NCBI RefSeq assembly: GCF_000472925.1
Contig: NZ_AXAS01000032.1
Coordinates: 59,933-123,932 of the forward strand
Source of the DNA: Bradyrhizobium sp. Ec3.3
GTDB lineage: Bacteria; Pseudomonadota; Alphaproteobacteria; Rhizobiales; Xanthobacteraceae
Direction: 5' to 3'
Length of the DNA stretch: 64,000 nucleotides
The notes beneath the pieces are model-generated. The model had not been told where the DNA came from. It searched no databases and saw only the letters and a program-made list of their open reading frames with translations. Positions 49,005 to 58,081 of the stretch are shown piece by piece. Every line of letters begins with the position of its first letter. Within the stretch, counting starts at the first letter, position 1. The position numbers were made by a program, and so were the translations under genes.

Positions 49005-49949
49005 CTACTCCGCTTTGGCCGCGAGGCCCTGCAGCGCGTAGAGCCACCCCAACAGGGTCACAACCGACAGCAGCGTCGTGATCGAGACCGTGGATGCGAC
49101 CAGCGAATGCTCGACCTTGTAGGCGCCGGCCAGGATGTACGCCGTCTTCGCCGTCGGCACGGCGGCGCAGATGACGGCGGCGATCGTGTAGAAGGGATTG
49201 AGGCCTGAGGCCACGCACAGTCCGTACACCAGCAGCGGCATGAGCACGAGCTTGACGGCCGCGAGCACGAGCGACGCATTGAGGTTCGCGCGCACGCCTT
49301 CGATCGAGAGGCCGAGACCGATGGCGAAGAGGGCGCATGGCGTGAGCGCGGCCGCAAAAATGTTCAGATAGGCCTTGAGCGGAGCAGGAATCGGCAGGCT
49401 TGTGATCGCCCAGGCAAGACCGATCAGGGTCGAGAGCACCATCGGATTAAGCAGGATCTGCTTCACCAGCGTGGAGGGGGATGCCGCGCCCGGCGCGCCG
49501 CGGCCGCTGCTCTCCAGGAGGATGACGGTCACCGGGAACATCACCGCCGCGACGAACACGGTTGCGATGGCGGCGGGCAGCACGGCTGGCTGTCCGTAGA
49601 TCGAATGCAGGACCGGCAGCGCCACGAAGCCGGTATTGGTCATCGCTGCGGTCATGCCCTGCATCGTGCTGGAGGCGAGGTCGCGGCCGAACGCCATGCG
49701 AACGACCAGAAAGACCAGCGCGAAGCACAGCATCGATCCGCCGCCGAAGGCGAACAGGAAGCGCCATTCCAGGAGATTGCTCGCCGGCTCCTGCGCGATG
49801 GTTACGACCAGCAGCGCCGGCATCGCCACGTTATAGGCGAAATGCACGAGGCCGTCGGCCAGCGACCGCGAGATGTAGCCGAGCCAACCGGCGAGCCAGC
49901 CGGTGACGATGATGGCAAAGACGGGAAGGACGAGGCCGGCGACTTGCAT
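49005..49949 (-). CDS. AEC-family transporter (auxin efflux carrier type)
   Basis: A 314-aa inner-membrane protein with ten predicted helices. It starts MQVAGLVLPVFAIIVTGWLAGWLGYISRSLADGLVHFAYNVAMPALLVVTI, the typical AEC opening, and has the mid-part NTGFVALPVLHSIYGQPAVLPAAIATVF and the conserved C-terminal NPFYTIAAVICAAVPTAKTAYILAGAY. Bacterial AEC proteins export or import small carboxylates or auxin-like acids; the substrate is unknown. It is divergent from the serine hydrolase gene at 50067. Confidence 0.88.
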   Translation of the reverse strand: MQVAGLVLPVFAIIVTGWLAGWLGYISRSLADGLVHFAYNVAMPALLVVTIAQEPASNLLEWRFLFAFGGGSMLCFALVFLVVRMAFGRDLASSTMQGMTAAMTNTGFVALPVLHSIYGQPAVLPAAIATVFVAAVMFPVTVILLESSGRGAPGAASPSTLVKQILLNPMVLSTLIGLAWAITSLPIPAPLKAYLNIFAAALTPCALFAIGLGLSIEGVRANLNASLVLAAVKLVLMPLLVYGLCVASGLNPFYTIAAVICAAVPTAKTAYILAGAYKVEHSLVASTVSITTLLSVVTLLGWLYALQGLAAKAE

Positions 49950-50066
49950 CCTGGTTCCCCCTCGGCTGATGCCCTGATCAGCCCCGTGATGTCACCTCGG
50001 GACATGCGACCCGGGGTTGTCTGGGCTATACTAGATCAGATTCCGGATCAGCTTCCAGGAAACCTC

Positions 50067-51335
50067 ATGTGGGGTCCGCTCAGCCGGCGTGATGCGCTCC
50101 TGCAAACAGTGGGGCTTGCGGCCGCGAGCATGGCCGCTGCCGTTCCCGTGCCCGGCCGGGCGGCATCGTCGCTGGCGCCGCTGCGCAGCCGCGAGATCGA
50201 CGGCGCATTATCAGCCAGCGTCAGCGCGCAAAAGATTCCCGGCGTGGTGGCGATGGCCGCGAACGAACAGTCGGTGCTCTATGAGGGCGCCTTCGGCCTG
50301 CGCAACGGCGATGCGGCCTCTCGCATGTCGACTGATACGATCTTCCGCATCGCCTCGATGGTCAAATTGCTGACGTCGGTCGCGGCGCTGCAGCTCGTGG
50401 AGCAGGGCAGGCTGCATCTGGACGAGCCGGCCGCCAACATCGATCCGGCGCTGGCTGCGATTCAGGTGCTCGCCGGTTTCGATGCGAAGGGTGCCCCGCT
50501 GCTGCATTCTCCCGAGAGGCCCCTGACGCTGCGCCATCTGTTGTCGCACACTTCCGGCTTCAGCTATCTGCTCTGGGATCCGAAAGTCGCCCGCTATCTC
50601 AAGGTCGCGCGCGGCAAGCGGAACCTGCCGCGCATGCCGCTGATGTTCGAACCCGGTGCAAGATGGGCCTATGGCGGCAGTCTCGACCGCGTCGGGCGGA
50701 TGGTGGAGATCGCGAGCGGCGAGCCGCTCGAGCGCTATTTCCGCGACCACATTACGGGTCCGCTCGGCATGAACGACACCGTCGTTGCACTCGATGACAA
50801 GCAGCGCGCGCGAGAGGCCAGCCTGTTCGTGCGGGATGCTCGGGGCAAGCTTCTGGTGCAGCCGCTGGAAAAGCCGGGCGGCAGCAAGGCGTTTCTGGGT
50901 GGAGGCGGCATCTATTCCACCGCGTCCGATTACCTGGCCTTGCTCCAGGCGCTGCTCAACGGCGGAAGCCAGCGCGGGGCGCGCATCCTACAGCCTGCGA
51001 CGGTTGCGTTGATGTCCGAAAACCAGATCGGCAATCTCGAGGCCGGCATCCTCAAGACGACCAATCCCGCGCTTTCGAACGACGTCAACTTCTTCCCGGG
51101 CACCCATCTGCGATGGGGGCTCGGCAATATGATCAACCTCGATCCCGTCCCGGATGGCCGCAGCGCCGGCAGCCTGACCTGGGCCGGCCTGTTCAACACC
51201 TACTACTGGATCGACCCATTAAAGCGCCTCGCGGGCGTCATCATGATGCAGATCCTGCCCTTCGCGGACGGCGAAGCGCTCGACGCCTATCGCCAGTTCG
51301 AACAAGGGGTTTACCGCGCGTTGCGACAGTCCTGA
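50067..51335 (+). CDS. Beta-lactamase-fold serine hydrolase (class C/EstB type), Tat-exported
   Basis: A 422-aa protein from ATG 50067, preceded by CCAGGAAA. A twin-arginine-like leader (LSRRDALLQTVGLAAASMAAAVPVPGRA) suggests export. The active-site S-x-x-K is RIASMVKLLTS near residue 98. The second motif is expected in ARWAYGGSLDRVGRMVEIASGEPLERYFRDHITGPLGMNDT and the third near the Gly-rich GSLTWAGLFNTYYWIDP. Such proteins are esterases or peptidases more often than true beta-lactamases. It is followed by a DUF1989 gene after 73 bp. Confidence 0.86.
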   Translation: MWGPLSRRDALLQTVGLAAASMAAAVPVPGRAASSLAPLRSREIDGALSASVSAQKIPGVVAMAANEQSVLYEGAFGLRNGDAASRMSTDTIFRIASMVKLLTSVAALQLVEQGRLHLDEPAANIDPALAAIQVLAGFDAKGAPLLHSPERPLTLRHLLSHTSGFSYLLWDPKVARYLKVARGKRNLPRMPLMFEPGARWAYGGSLDRVGRMVEIASGEPLERYFRDHITGPLGMNDTVVALDDKQRAREASLFVRDARGKLLVQPLEKPGGSKAFLGGGGIYSTASDYLALLQALLNGGSQRGARILQPATVALMSENQIGNLEAGILKTTNPALSNDVNFFPGTHLRWGLGNMINLDPVPDGRSAGSLTWAGLFNTYYWIDPLKRLAGVIMMQILPFADGEALDAYRQFEQGVYRALRQS

Positions 51336-51408
51336 TCTTTTGCGGCGCAGGAGCTTGAGGCATGATCTGGAAGTGCGATCGCGCTCTGCGCTCACCTTGA
51401 GGTTAATC

Positions 51409-52272
51409 ATGTCTCCCAGAATCTCACCTGCGCCTGCCGGCGCAGCCTCACGCCGGGCCGCCAAGCCGACCGTCGTCTATCCCGCCGGCGCGATGCAGAA
51501 GCCGGACATGGCCGTGCTGGAATCCGCGCGGCGGACGATGGTCAAGACGCAGGAAATCGTGGTGCCGCCGCGCGATGCCCGCGCGTTTCGCGTCTCGCGC
51601 GGTCAGTTTTTCCGCATCGTCAGCATTGAGGGCCCGCAGGTCGGCGACCTCAATCTCTGGAACGCTCACGATCTCTCCGAGCGCTTCTTCAGCGGCAAGA
51701 CACGTGCGCTTCACGCAACGCATGTCGGCACCGGCGACCGGCTCTGGAGCACCATGCCGCAGCTGCGGCCGATGGCGACCATCAGCCATGACACGCTCGG
51801 CTGGTACGGCTTCGACGCGGATGGCGCCGGCATCCACGACGTCATAGGCACGCGCTGCGATCCCTATACCCACCTGCTGCTGGGCGGCACGTCCTATAAT
51901 TTCTGCTGCCACTCCAACCTGTCGCGTGCGCTGGCTGCCGAATTGAAGACCGACGTGCGTGCGGTCGAGCATCACGTCCACGACGTGCTCAATGTCTTCA
52001 TGTGCACCGGCTTCACCGGGGATACGCACCAGTATTTCATGAAGGCCAGCCCCGTCCGTCCCGGCGACTTCATCGAGCTCTTCGCGGAGATCGATCTGCT
52101 CGGCGCCCTGTCCGCGTGCCCGGGCGGCGATTGCAGCGCGACCCATTCCAGCGACGTCGCGGCCTGCTATCCGCTCAAGATCGAGGTCTTCGAGCCGGAC
52201 CGGACCAGGCTCGACAGCTGGCGCTGGCCGTTGCCGAATACCTACCATCGCGGCCACGGGAGTGATCGCTAA
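51409..52272 (+). CDS. DUF1989 (urea carboxylase-associated) protein
   Basis: A 287-aa soluble protein from ATG 51409. The family core is seen in TQEIVVPPRDARAFRVSRGQFFRIVSIEGPQVGDLNLWNAHDLSERF, GTRCDPYTHLLLGGTSYNFCCHSNL, and DVLNVFMCTGFTGDTHQYFMKASPVRPGDFIELFAEIDLLGALSACPGGDCS, rich in conserved Cys and His. DUF1989 proteins are linked with urea carboxylase/allophanate systems and some act on guanidine-type compounds, but none of those genes is near. The metal or substrate is unknown. Confidence 0.82.
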   Translation: MSPRISPAPAGAASRRAAKPTVVYPAGAMQKPDMAVLESARRTMVKTQEIVVPPRDARAFRVSRGQFFRIVSIEGPQVGDLNLWNAHDLSERFFSGKTRALHATHVGTGDRLWSTMPQLRPMATISHDTLGWYGFDADGAGIHDVIGTRCDPYTHLLLGGTSYNFCCHSNLSRALAAELKTDVRAVEHHVHDVLNVFMCTGFTGDTHQYFMKASPVRPGDFIELFAEIDLLGALSACPGGDCSATHSSDVAACYPLKIEVFEPDRTRLDSWRWPLPNTYHRGHGSDR

Positions 52273-52367
52273 TCGCCGGGAACCAAATCCGCTGTCTGTG
52301 CGTCATTGACGGGTTGCCGTGGCTCCTGCCGGTGGCAGGAGCCGGAGACAATCGAAAGGGGGAGATC

Positions 52368-52610
52368 ATGAGAGCGCTCTTCGTCACCGCTTTGCTCGTC
52401 GCGACCGTTGCCGGAATTGGTCTTGCGACCGCCGCCGTCGGATGTGGCCCCGGTTGCCACCCCACCATCTCCGGGGCCTGCGTCGTCGATGGATGGGGGA
52501 CCGGCGCACGCGTCTGGAACGAGTGCCCCGCAGGGGCGCAGCCCCGGCCGCCCTGTCCATCCGGCTACACCTGGAGTCCGCGCAAACGCGCCTGCTTCGC
52601 CAGCTATTAG
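52368..52610 (+). CDS. Small Cys-rich secreted protein
   Basis: An 80-aa protein from ATG 52368 with GGGGGAG upstream. The signal peptide is MRALFVTALLVATVAGIGLA, leaving about 60 residues with six Cys (VGCGPGCHPTISGACVVDG..., NECPAGAQPRPPCPSGYTWSPRKRACFASY), probably paired in disulfides in the periplasm. Function is unknown. A near match to the stress promoter (GGAAC-N17-CGTC) lies about 75 bp upstream but lacks the CGTT. Confidence 0.7.
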   Translation: MRALFVTALLVATVAGIGLATAAVGCGPGCHPTISGACVVDGWGTGARVWNECPAGAQPRPPCPSGYTWSPRKRACFASY

Positions 52611-52666
52611 CATTGCGCCTCGAACGACCGTCGGGCCAGCCTTTGGCTTGGTGTGATCGCGTTTGG

Positions 52667-54682
52667 CTAAGCCGCTTTGCTCGAAATGAGGACCGCGACC
52701 GATCGCGGGCCGACGCTGTACGCGTTGGAGATGTAGGGCTGCGCGACCGCCTCCTCGACGATATCGTTCGGACTCTCCAGCGACGTATCCACCACACGCT
52801 TCCAGATCGACGACGTCGGGAGTTCGAAGCTCAGTGCTTCCCAATAAGCATTGAACATCGCAAAAATGTCGGCGCCGCCTGTCGATGCGCCGCTTAAGTG
52901 CAGCGCAAGCGACCGCGAGCCGCCGCCGAGCTCGGGGTTGCCGTCGGTGCCGTGCCAGGAGCAGTCGGCGCCCCATCCGGTGCTCCTTGCGATCACCGAA
53001 TGGGCCTTGCGGAAGCCGATCATCATGCGGAAGAAGCGCAGCACGTCGGCGTTGGTTTCAGCGAGGTCCCAGTCGAGCCAGGTAATCTCGTTGTCCTGGT
53101 CGTAGACGTTCGGATTGCCGTTCTGGCTGTGCATGAACTCGTCACCCGCAACGAACATCGGCACGCCGTTCGACAGCATCAGCAGGCAGCAGAAGTTCTT
53201 GACCTGCCGCTTCCTCAGCGCGGCCACATCGGGAGGCACGTTATTCGTGCCCTCGTAGCCGCAGCCCCAGCTGCGCTGGTCGTCGTTGGTGTAGCTGACG
53301 AGATCGCAGAGATTGAGCCCGTCGTGGCAATCGACGAAGTTGATGCTCTGCGTACGCCGGTCGGCGTCAGCCAGCGTGTCCGGAAGCAGGTCCGTGCTGC
53401 CGTAGAGTCGGGTCATGAGATCGGCGACCAGGCCGCCATCGCCCTTGACGAAGCCGCGGACGGTACTGCGGAAATGATCGTTCCACTGGCACCAGGAGCG
53501 GCCCGGGAAGGCGCGGCCCATCTGGTAGCCGCCGCCAGCGTCCCAGGGCTCTGCGATCAGTCTGATATCGGCGAGATCATGGTCGCTGGAGATTTCCACG
53601 ACGATCGGCGGATCGTCGGAATTGAGCGAGCCGTCCTCATTGCGGGCGAAGATCGAGGCAAGATCGAAGCGGAAGCCGTCGACGCCGATCGACGTCGCCC
53701 AATATCTGAGGCTGTCGACGACCATCAGCCGCGGTGCCGGATGCGCGGTGCGCAGGTCGTTGCCGCATCCGCTGAAATTGACGTAGCTGGAGAAGTCGGT
53801 CGGTGACAGCGCGTAGTAAGTCGAGTTGTCGATGCCGCGGAAAGAATAGGTGGGCCCGCCATTGCCCATCTCCGCGGTGTGATTGTAGACGACGTCGAGC
53901 AGCACCTCGATGCCGGCCCGGTGCAGCTCATCGACCATCAGGCGGAATTCACCGAGCGCATTTTCAGGCCTGCCGGCCACGCTGTAGGGCGCGTGCGGCG
54001 AGAAGAAGTTGAGCGTCATGTAGCCCCAGTAATTGGTCGTCCCCGGCTCGAACTGGTGCACGGGCATCAGCTCGACAGCGGTGACGCCGAGGTTCTTCAG
54101 ATACGGGATCTTTGCGACGATACCGGCAAAAGTGCCGCGCTGATCTTCGGGCACTTTCGAATTGGCCCGCCGCGTGAAGCCGCGCACATGCATTTCGTAG
54201 ATGATCAGCTCGTGGTCGTGGCGTGGCGCCGGCGGCCGGCCCGGGGGCGGGGCCGTCGCGCCATCAGCGAGCAGTCCGAGCGGCGCCTTGCCCGCGTTCG
54301 ATCCGGCTTCCATCGCCGCATCGCGGCTGAAGGCGGGCGGGAAGAACACGCCCTTGGCATAGGGATCGAGCAGGATCTTGTCGCGATCGAAGCGTTGCCC
54401 GCTTACGGGATCGAAGGGACCATCGACCTGATATGCGTAGTATTTGGCGTCCGCGATCATTTCGGACGGCAGGCGCATATGCCAGACGCGGCCGCTCTTG
54501 TTGACAGGAAATGTAAAAGGCAAAACGCGAAGCGGTGTCGCGAACTCGCCATCACGATAGAGCAGGAGCGTGACCGCGGTCGCGTGCTTGGAATAAAGCG
54601 CGAAGTTGCAGCTCTGGTCCGCCTCGTTACGGGAACAGCCGAGCGGCCAGGGCAAGCCCTCGCTGCCTTCCAGATCCGCCAT
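52667..54682 (-). CDS. glgX: Glycogen debranching enzyme (GlgX type)
   Basis: A 671-aa GH13 enzyme from ATG 54682, with GGAG 7 bases upstream. It removes alpha-1,6 branches from glycogen left by phosphorylase. An N-terminal CBM48 domain (WPLGCSRNEADQSCNFALYSKHATAVTLLLY) comes first. The GH13 regions follow: VELMPVHQF, the nucleophile Asp in GVDGFRFDLASI, a catalytic Glu in IRLIAEPWDAGG, and the transition-state Asp in NFVDCHDGLNLCDLV. Length is normal for GlgX. It stands alone; no glgA, B, C or P is in the window. Confidence 0.92.
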   Translation of the reverse strand: MADLEGSEGLPWPLGCSRNEADQSCNFALYSKHATAVTLLLYRDGEFATPLRVLPFTFPVNKSGRVWHMRLPSEMIADAKYYAYQVDGPFDPVSGQRFDRDKILLDPYAKGVFFPPAFSRDAAMEAGSNAGKAPLGLLADGATAPPPGRPPAPRHDHELIIYEMHVRGFTRRANSKVPEDQRGTFAGIVAKIPYLKNLGVTAVELMPVHQFEPGTTNYWGYMTLNFFSPHAPYSVAGRPENALGEFRLMVDELHRAGIEVLLDVVYNHTAEMGNGGPTYSFRGIDNSTYYALSPTDFSSYVNFSGCGNDLRTAHPAPRLMVVDSLRYWATSIGVDGFRFDLASIFARNEDGSLNSDDPPIVVEISSDHDLADIRLIAEPWDAGGGYQMGRAFPGRSWCQWNDHFRSTVRGFVKGDGGLVADLMTRLYGSTDLLPDTLADADRRTQSINFVDCHDGLNLCDLVSYTNDDQRSWGCGYEGTNNVPPDVAALRKRQVKNFCCLLMLSNGVPMFVAGDEFMHSQNGNPNVYDQDNEITWLDWDLAETNADVLRFFRMMIGFRKAHSVIARSTGWGADCSWHGTDGNPELGGGSRSLALHLSGASTGGADIFAMFNAYWEALSFELPTSSIWKRVVDTSLESPNDIVEEAVAQPYISNAYSVGPRSVAVLISSKAA

Positions 54683-54936
54683 GACGATCTCCAATGCCCG
54701 CGGACGGCGGGCTCCATGCTCACATCAAGATGGCGTCGTGCGGAAATAAGAGCCCACCGGGATGACAATGTCGAGACTGAGGGATAACAGAGTGCTGCGC
54801 GCGTCAGGTTGGATCGCGCGAAGCGTTGCCTCGGTGGCACGGCGAGCCGTTTCGTGTCATATTCGGAGCAAGGCGGCCGCTGCGTGTCGGCAGTTGCGGC
54901 GCCAATCAAGCAACAAGCGCTGGAGGAGCGTTGGGG

Positions 54937-55959
54937 ATGTCGAAGCGGACGACGGCCGCGGTCTGGGTGCGGAGCATCGCTGAGATGCTCGCCGCAGAAG
55001 GGCTGGACGTCTCGAGCCTGTTTGCGGCCGCCGGCATCGATCCGCAGGAGCTGGAAGGAGCGAGCGCGCGGCTCTCCACCGAGAAGATCAGCCACCTCTG
55101 GGAGCTTGCGGTCGAGCGGTCGAAAAATCCGGCACTCTCGCTTGCGCAGTATCAGATGGCGCGGCCGGCGGCGTTCGACGTGGTCGGCTACACCATGATG
55201 TCATGCGCCGATCTGCGCGGCGCCTTCGAGCGGCTCAACCGCTATCTGCTCATCCTCAGCGACGCGCTGACCATGAGCATGACTGAGGACGGTGATTGCT
55301 GTCGCATCGATTTCGTGCTGTTCGGCGGCAGCCGGCCGATCCCGCGTCAGCGCATCGAGTTCATCTTCGTCACCGTGATCGGCTTCTGCCGCTGGGTCGC
55401 ACGCAATGACGTCAATCCGCGCGCGATCGCGCTCACCTATCCCCCGCCCGCAGATATCTCGCCCTATCACGCTGCCTTTCGCTGCCCGGTTACGTTCAAC
55501 GCCGAGCGCAACAGCGTGATGTTCGCGCGCAGCGACATGGACCTGGCACTGCCGACTTTCAATCCGCAACTCGGCGAGCTGCACGAGCGTTATGCCGGCG
55601 AATATCTGCGTCACTTCGATCACGCGCTGACGAGTTTTCGGGTGCGCGAGGCGATCGTGCGGCGGCTTCCCGACGGTGAACCGCGGCGGGACGAAGTCGC
55701 CGTCGAGCTCTGCATGAGCGAGCGCACCCTGCAGCGACGGCTGGAAGAGGAAGCGACCTCGTTCGTGCAGCTTCTGGACGATACGCGGCGGGAACTGGCG
55801 GACCAGTATCTCGGCCGGCTGCATCTGTCGCTCGGGCAGGCGGCTTATCTGCTCGGCTTCGCCGACCAGAGCAGCTTTTTCCGGGCCTGCCGGCGCTGGT
55901 TCAAGGCCTCGCCGGGTGAGTATCGCAACCGCCTGTTGCACGGGGTGCCGGCGACCTAG
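54937..55959 (+). CDS. AraC-family transcriptional regulator (OruR/ArgR-like)
   Basis: A 340-aa regulator from ATG 54937, with GGAGG upstream. The N-terminal ~200 residues form the arabinose-binding-like domain type of AraC_arabinose-bd family (VRSIAEMLAAEGLDVSSLFAAAGIDPQEL, LPTFNPQLGELHERY). The C-terminal HTH_18 domain is VAVELCMSERTLQRRLEEEATSFVQLLDDTRRELADQYLGRLHLSLGQAAYLLGFADQSSFFRACRRWFKASPGEYR, with both helix-turn-helix units intact. Ligand and targets are unknown. It is divergent from glgX. Confidence 0.88.
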   Translation: MSKRTTAAVWVRSIAEMLAAEGLDVSSLFAAAGIDPQELEGASARLSTEKISHLWELAVERSKNPALSLAQYQMARPAAFDVVGYTMMSCADLRGAFERLNRYLLILSDALTMSMTEDGDCCRIDFVLFGGSRPIPRQRIEFIFVTVIGFCRWVARNDVNPRAIALTYPPPADISPYHAAFRCPVTFNAERNSVMFARSDMDLALPTFNPQLGELHERYAGEYLRHFDHALTSFRVREAIVRRLPDGEPRRDEVAVELCMSERTLQRRLEEEATSFVQLLDDTRRELADQYLGRLHLSLGQAAYLLGFADQSSFFRACRRWFKASPGEYRNRLLHGVPAT

Positions 55960-56057
55960 TGAGGGCAGGGCGATCGAATCCGAATGCTTAAATCTTTGCT
56001 AAGCGGTTCGGGATAAATTGGCATTTCAGCATTCTGCCAATTCACGCGAGCACCAAA

Positions 56058-57737
56058 ATGTTTTCCCGCATCAGTTTCAAGCTTGTCCTGATTGTCGCCA
56101 TCGGCCTCCTCGGCATGATCGTGCTGGCGCCGATCGCGCTCTACACCATGCGTGCGCAGATGGTTGCCGACCGCCAGGCCAAGACCCAGCAGATGGTTGA
56201 CGTCGGCTATGGCATTCTGACGCACTACCAGAAGCTCGAGAGCGAGGAGAAGCTGACGCGCGAGCAGGCGCAAGGCGCGGCGATGGCCGAAATCAAGAGC
56301 CTGCGTTACGACAAGGTCGAGTATTTCTGGATCAACGACATGACCCCGAAGATGGTCATGCATCCGATCAAGCCGGAGCTCGACGGCAAGGATCTCTCCG
56401 GCATGAAGGATCCCGCGGGTAACGCGCTGTTCATGGGCTTCGTCAACGTCGTGAAGGGGCAGGGCGCGGGCTTCTACAGCTATCTCTGGCCCAAACCCGG
56501 CTTCGAGCAGCCGGTGGCGAAAATCTCCTATGTGAAGGGCTTTGCGCCGTGGGGCTGGATCGTCGGCACCGGAATCTATCTCGACGACGTCGATGCCGTG
56601 TTCCGCCAGACCGCGATGACGTTCGCATGGGTGTGTCTTGCCGTCTTCGCGGTGGTTCTCGTTGCCTCCTTCCTGATCGGCCGCAGCGTCACCAGGCCGC
56701 TTGCGGCCATCACCGCGCTCACGGAGCGGCTTGCGTCCGGCGACAGCGCGTTCGACGTGCCCTATACGAGCCGCCGTGGTGAAGTCGGCGGGCTGGCCAA
56801 GGCTCTCGCCGTGTTCAAGGACAATGCCGCGGCCGTGCACCAGATGCATGCCGAGCAGCAGGAGTTGAAGCAGAAGTCGGATGCCGAAAAGCGCAAGGTG
56901 ATGGTCGATCTTGCCGGCAAGTTCGAGGCCAGCGTCCAGGCCGTGGTCCGCGACGTCTTCAGCGAAGCGCAACGGATGCAGCAGGCCGCGCAAGGCATGT
57001 CGGAAACCGCCGACAAGGCGAGCGCGCGCGCGAGCATCGTCGCCGATGCCTGCCAGCAGGCTTCGAGCAACGTGCAGACGGTGGCCTCCGCCGCCGGCGA
57101 GCTATCGTCGTCAATCACCGAGATCAGCCAGCGTGTCGCGCAAGCCGCCCAAGTCGCCGACAAGGCGGCGGCCGACGGCCAGCGCACCAACGACACCGTG
57201 CAGGGGTTGGCTCAGGCGGCCCACAAGATCGGCGAGGTCATCGACCTCATCAACCAGATCGCCTCGCAGACGAACCTGCTCGCGCTCAACGCCACCATCG
57301 AGGCGGCGCGCGCCGGCGAAGCCGGCAAGGGCTTTGCCGTCGTTGCAAGCGAGGTGAAGTCGCTGGCGAGCCAGACCGCGAAGGCAACCGACGAGATCGG
57401 TGCGCAGATCTCGGCGATCCAGGCCGAGACTGATCAGGTGGTCGGCAACATCCAGAGCATCCGCGCCACCATCATGGAGGTCAACGAGATCTCCTCCTCG
57501 ATTGCGGCCGCCGTGGAAGAGCAGGGCGCCGCGACGCAAGCCATCGCCCGCAGCGTGCAGGACGCCGCCTCCGGCACCAACCAGGTCTCGCAAAACATCT
57601 CCGGCGTCACGGAGGCAACCTCCGAGACCGGTCATGCCGCAGGTCAGGTGCTGCAATCGAGCGGCCGGCTGACGCAGAAGCTGCAGGCGCTGCAGCACGA
57701 GGTGACGACCTTCGTCGCGGGCGTAAGGGCGGCGTAA
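56058..57737 (+). CDS. Methyl-accepting chemotaxis protein with single Cache domain
   Basis: A 559-aa chemoreceptor. TM1 is at about 10-30 and the periplasmic sCache_2-like sensor at about 35-185 (LRYDKVEYFWINDMTPKMVMHPIKPELDGKDLSGMKDPAGN..., APWGWIVGTGIYLDDVD). TM2 at about 190-212 and a HAMP linker (RSVTRPLAAITALTERLASGDSAFDVPYTSRRGEVGGLAKALAVFKDN) come next. The signalling domain ends with the hairpin IGEVIDLINQIASQTNLLALNATIEAARAGEAGKGFAVVASEVKSLA. It would relay small organic acid or similar signals to CheA. No C-terminal CheR-binding tail is seen and no che genes are near. Confidence 0.93.
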   Translation: MFSRISFKLVLIVAIGLLGMIVLAPIALYTMRAQMVADRQAKTQQMVDVGYGILTHYQKLESEEKLTREQAQGAAMAEIKSLRYDKVEYFWINDMTPKMVMHPIKPELDGKDLSGMKDPAGNALFMGFVNVVKGQGAGFYSYLWPKPGFEQPVAKISYVKGFAPWGWIVGTGIYLDDVDAVFRQTAMTFAWVCLAVFAVVLVASFLIGRSVTRPLAAITALTERLASGDSAFDVPYTSRRGEVGGLAKALAVFKDNAAAVHQMHAEQQELKQKSDAEKRKVMVDLAGKFEASVQAVVRDVFSEAQRMQQAAQGMSETADKASARASIVADACQQASSNVQTVASAAGELSSSITEISQRVAQAAQVADKAAADGQRTNDTVQGLAQAAHKIGEVIDLINQIASQTNLLALNATIEAARAGEAGKGFAVVASEVKSLASQTAKATDEIGAQISAIQAETDQVVGNIQSIRATIMEVNEISSSIAAAVEEQGAATQAIARSVQDAASGTNQVSQNISGVTEATSETGHAAGQVLQSSGRLTQKLQALQHEVTTFVAGVRAA

Positions 57738-57754
57738 TCGTCACCACTTTCGTG

Positions 57755-57930
57755 GCCCCGCGGTCCGTCACTCTGAGGTGGCCGTGCGTAGCACGGCCCT
57801 CGAAGGGCGACCGCCCGGCTCTCGACGCAAGGAAGTCGTAGTGCCTGGGACAAATGGGCCGTTCATCCTTCGAGGCTCCCGGCGCAGCGCGAACGCGCTG
57901 CGCCGCTCGCACCTGAGGATGACGGTGTGA
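57755..57930. repeat. Dispersed repeat (GAGGTGGCCGTGCG / CCTTCGAGG family)
   Basis: CACTCTGAGGTGGCCGTGCGTAGCACGGCCCTCGAAGG at the left, TTCATCCTTCGAGGCTCCCGGCG... and CTCGCACCTGAGGATGACGGTG at the right. Inner stems (GGCCGTGC/GCACGGCC; GCAGCGCG/CGCGCTGC) are visible. It fills most of the 344-bp gap before the carboxylase gene. Confidence 0.7.
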
Positions 57931-58081
57931 GATGTGTGCGCAGAGGTTAGGATAGAGCGATTTATTCCGCGTCGCGGCACCATTGCGTGCCGCAAGCCGG
58001 GCGACCCTTGACTCGGCGCTCGCTTGTCGTTGACGTCCCCCGATGCTCGCTGCAAATGCAGGGAGCATGGAGGCCCGCTCA

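Noticed and set aside
52269..52294. Second EcfG-like promoter, GGAAC-N17-CGTC
   Set aside because: The -10 element lacks the CGTT; kept only as a remark for the secreted mini-protein.
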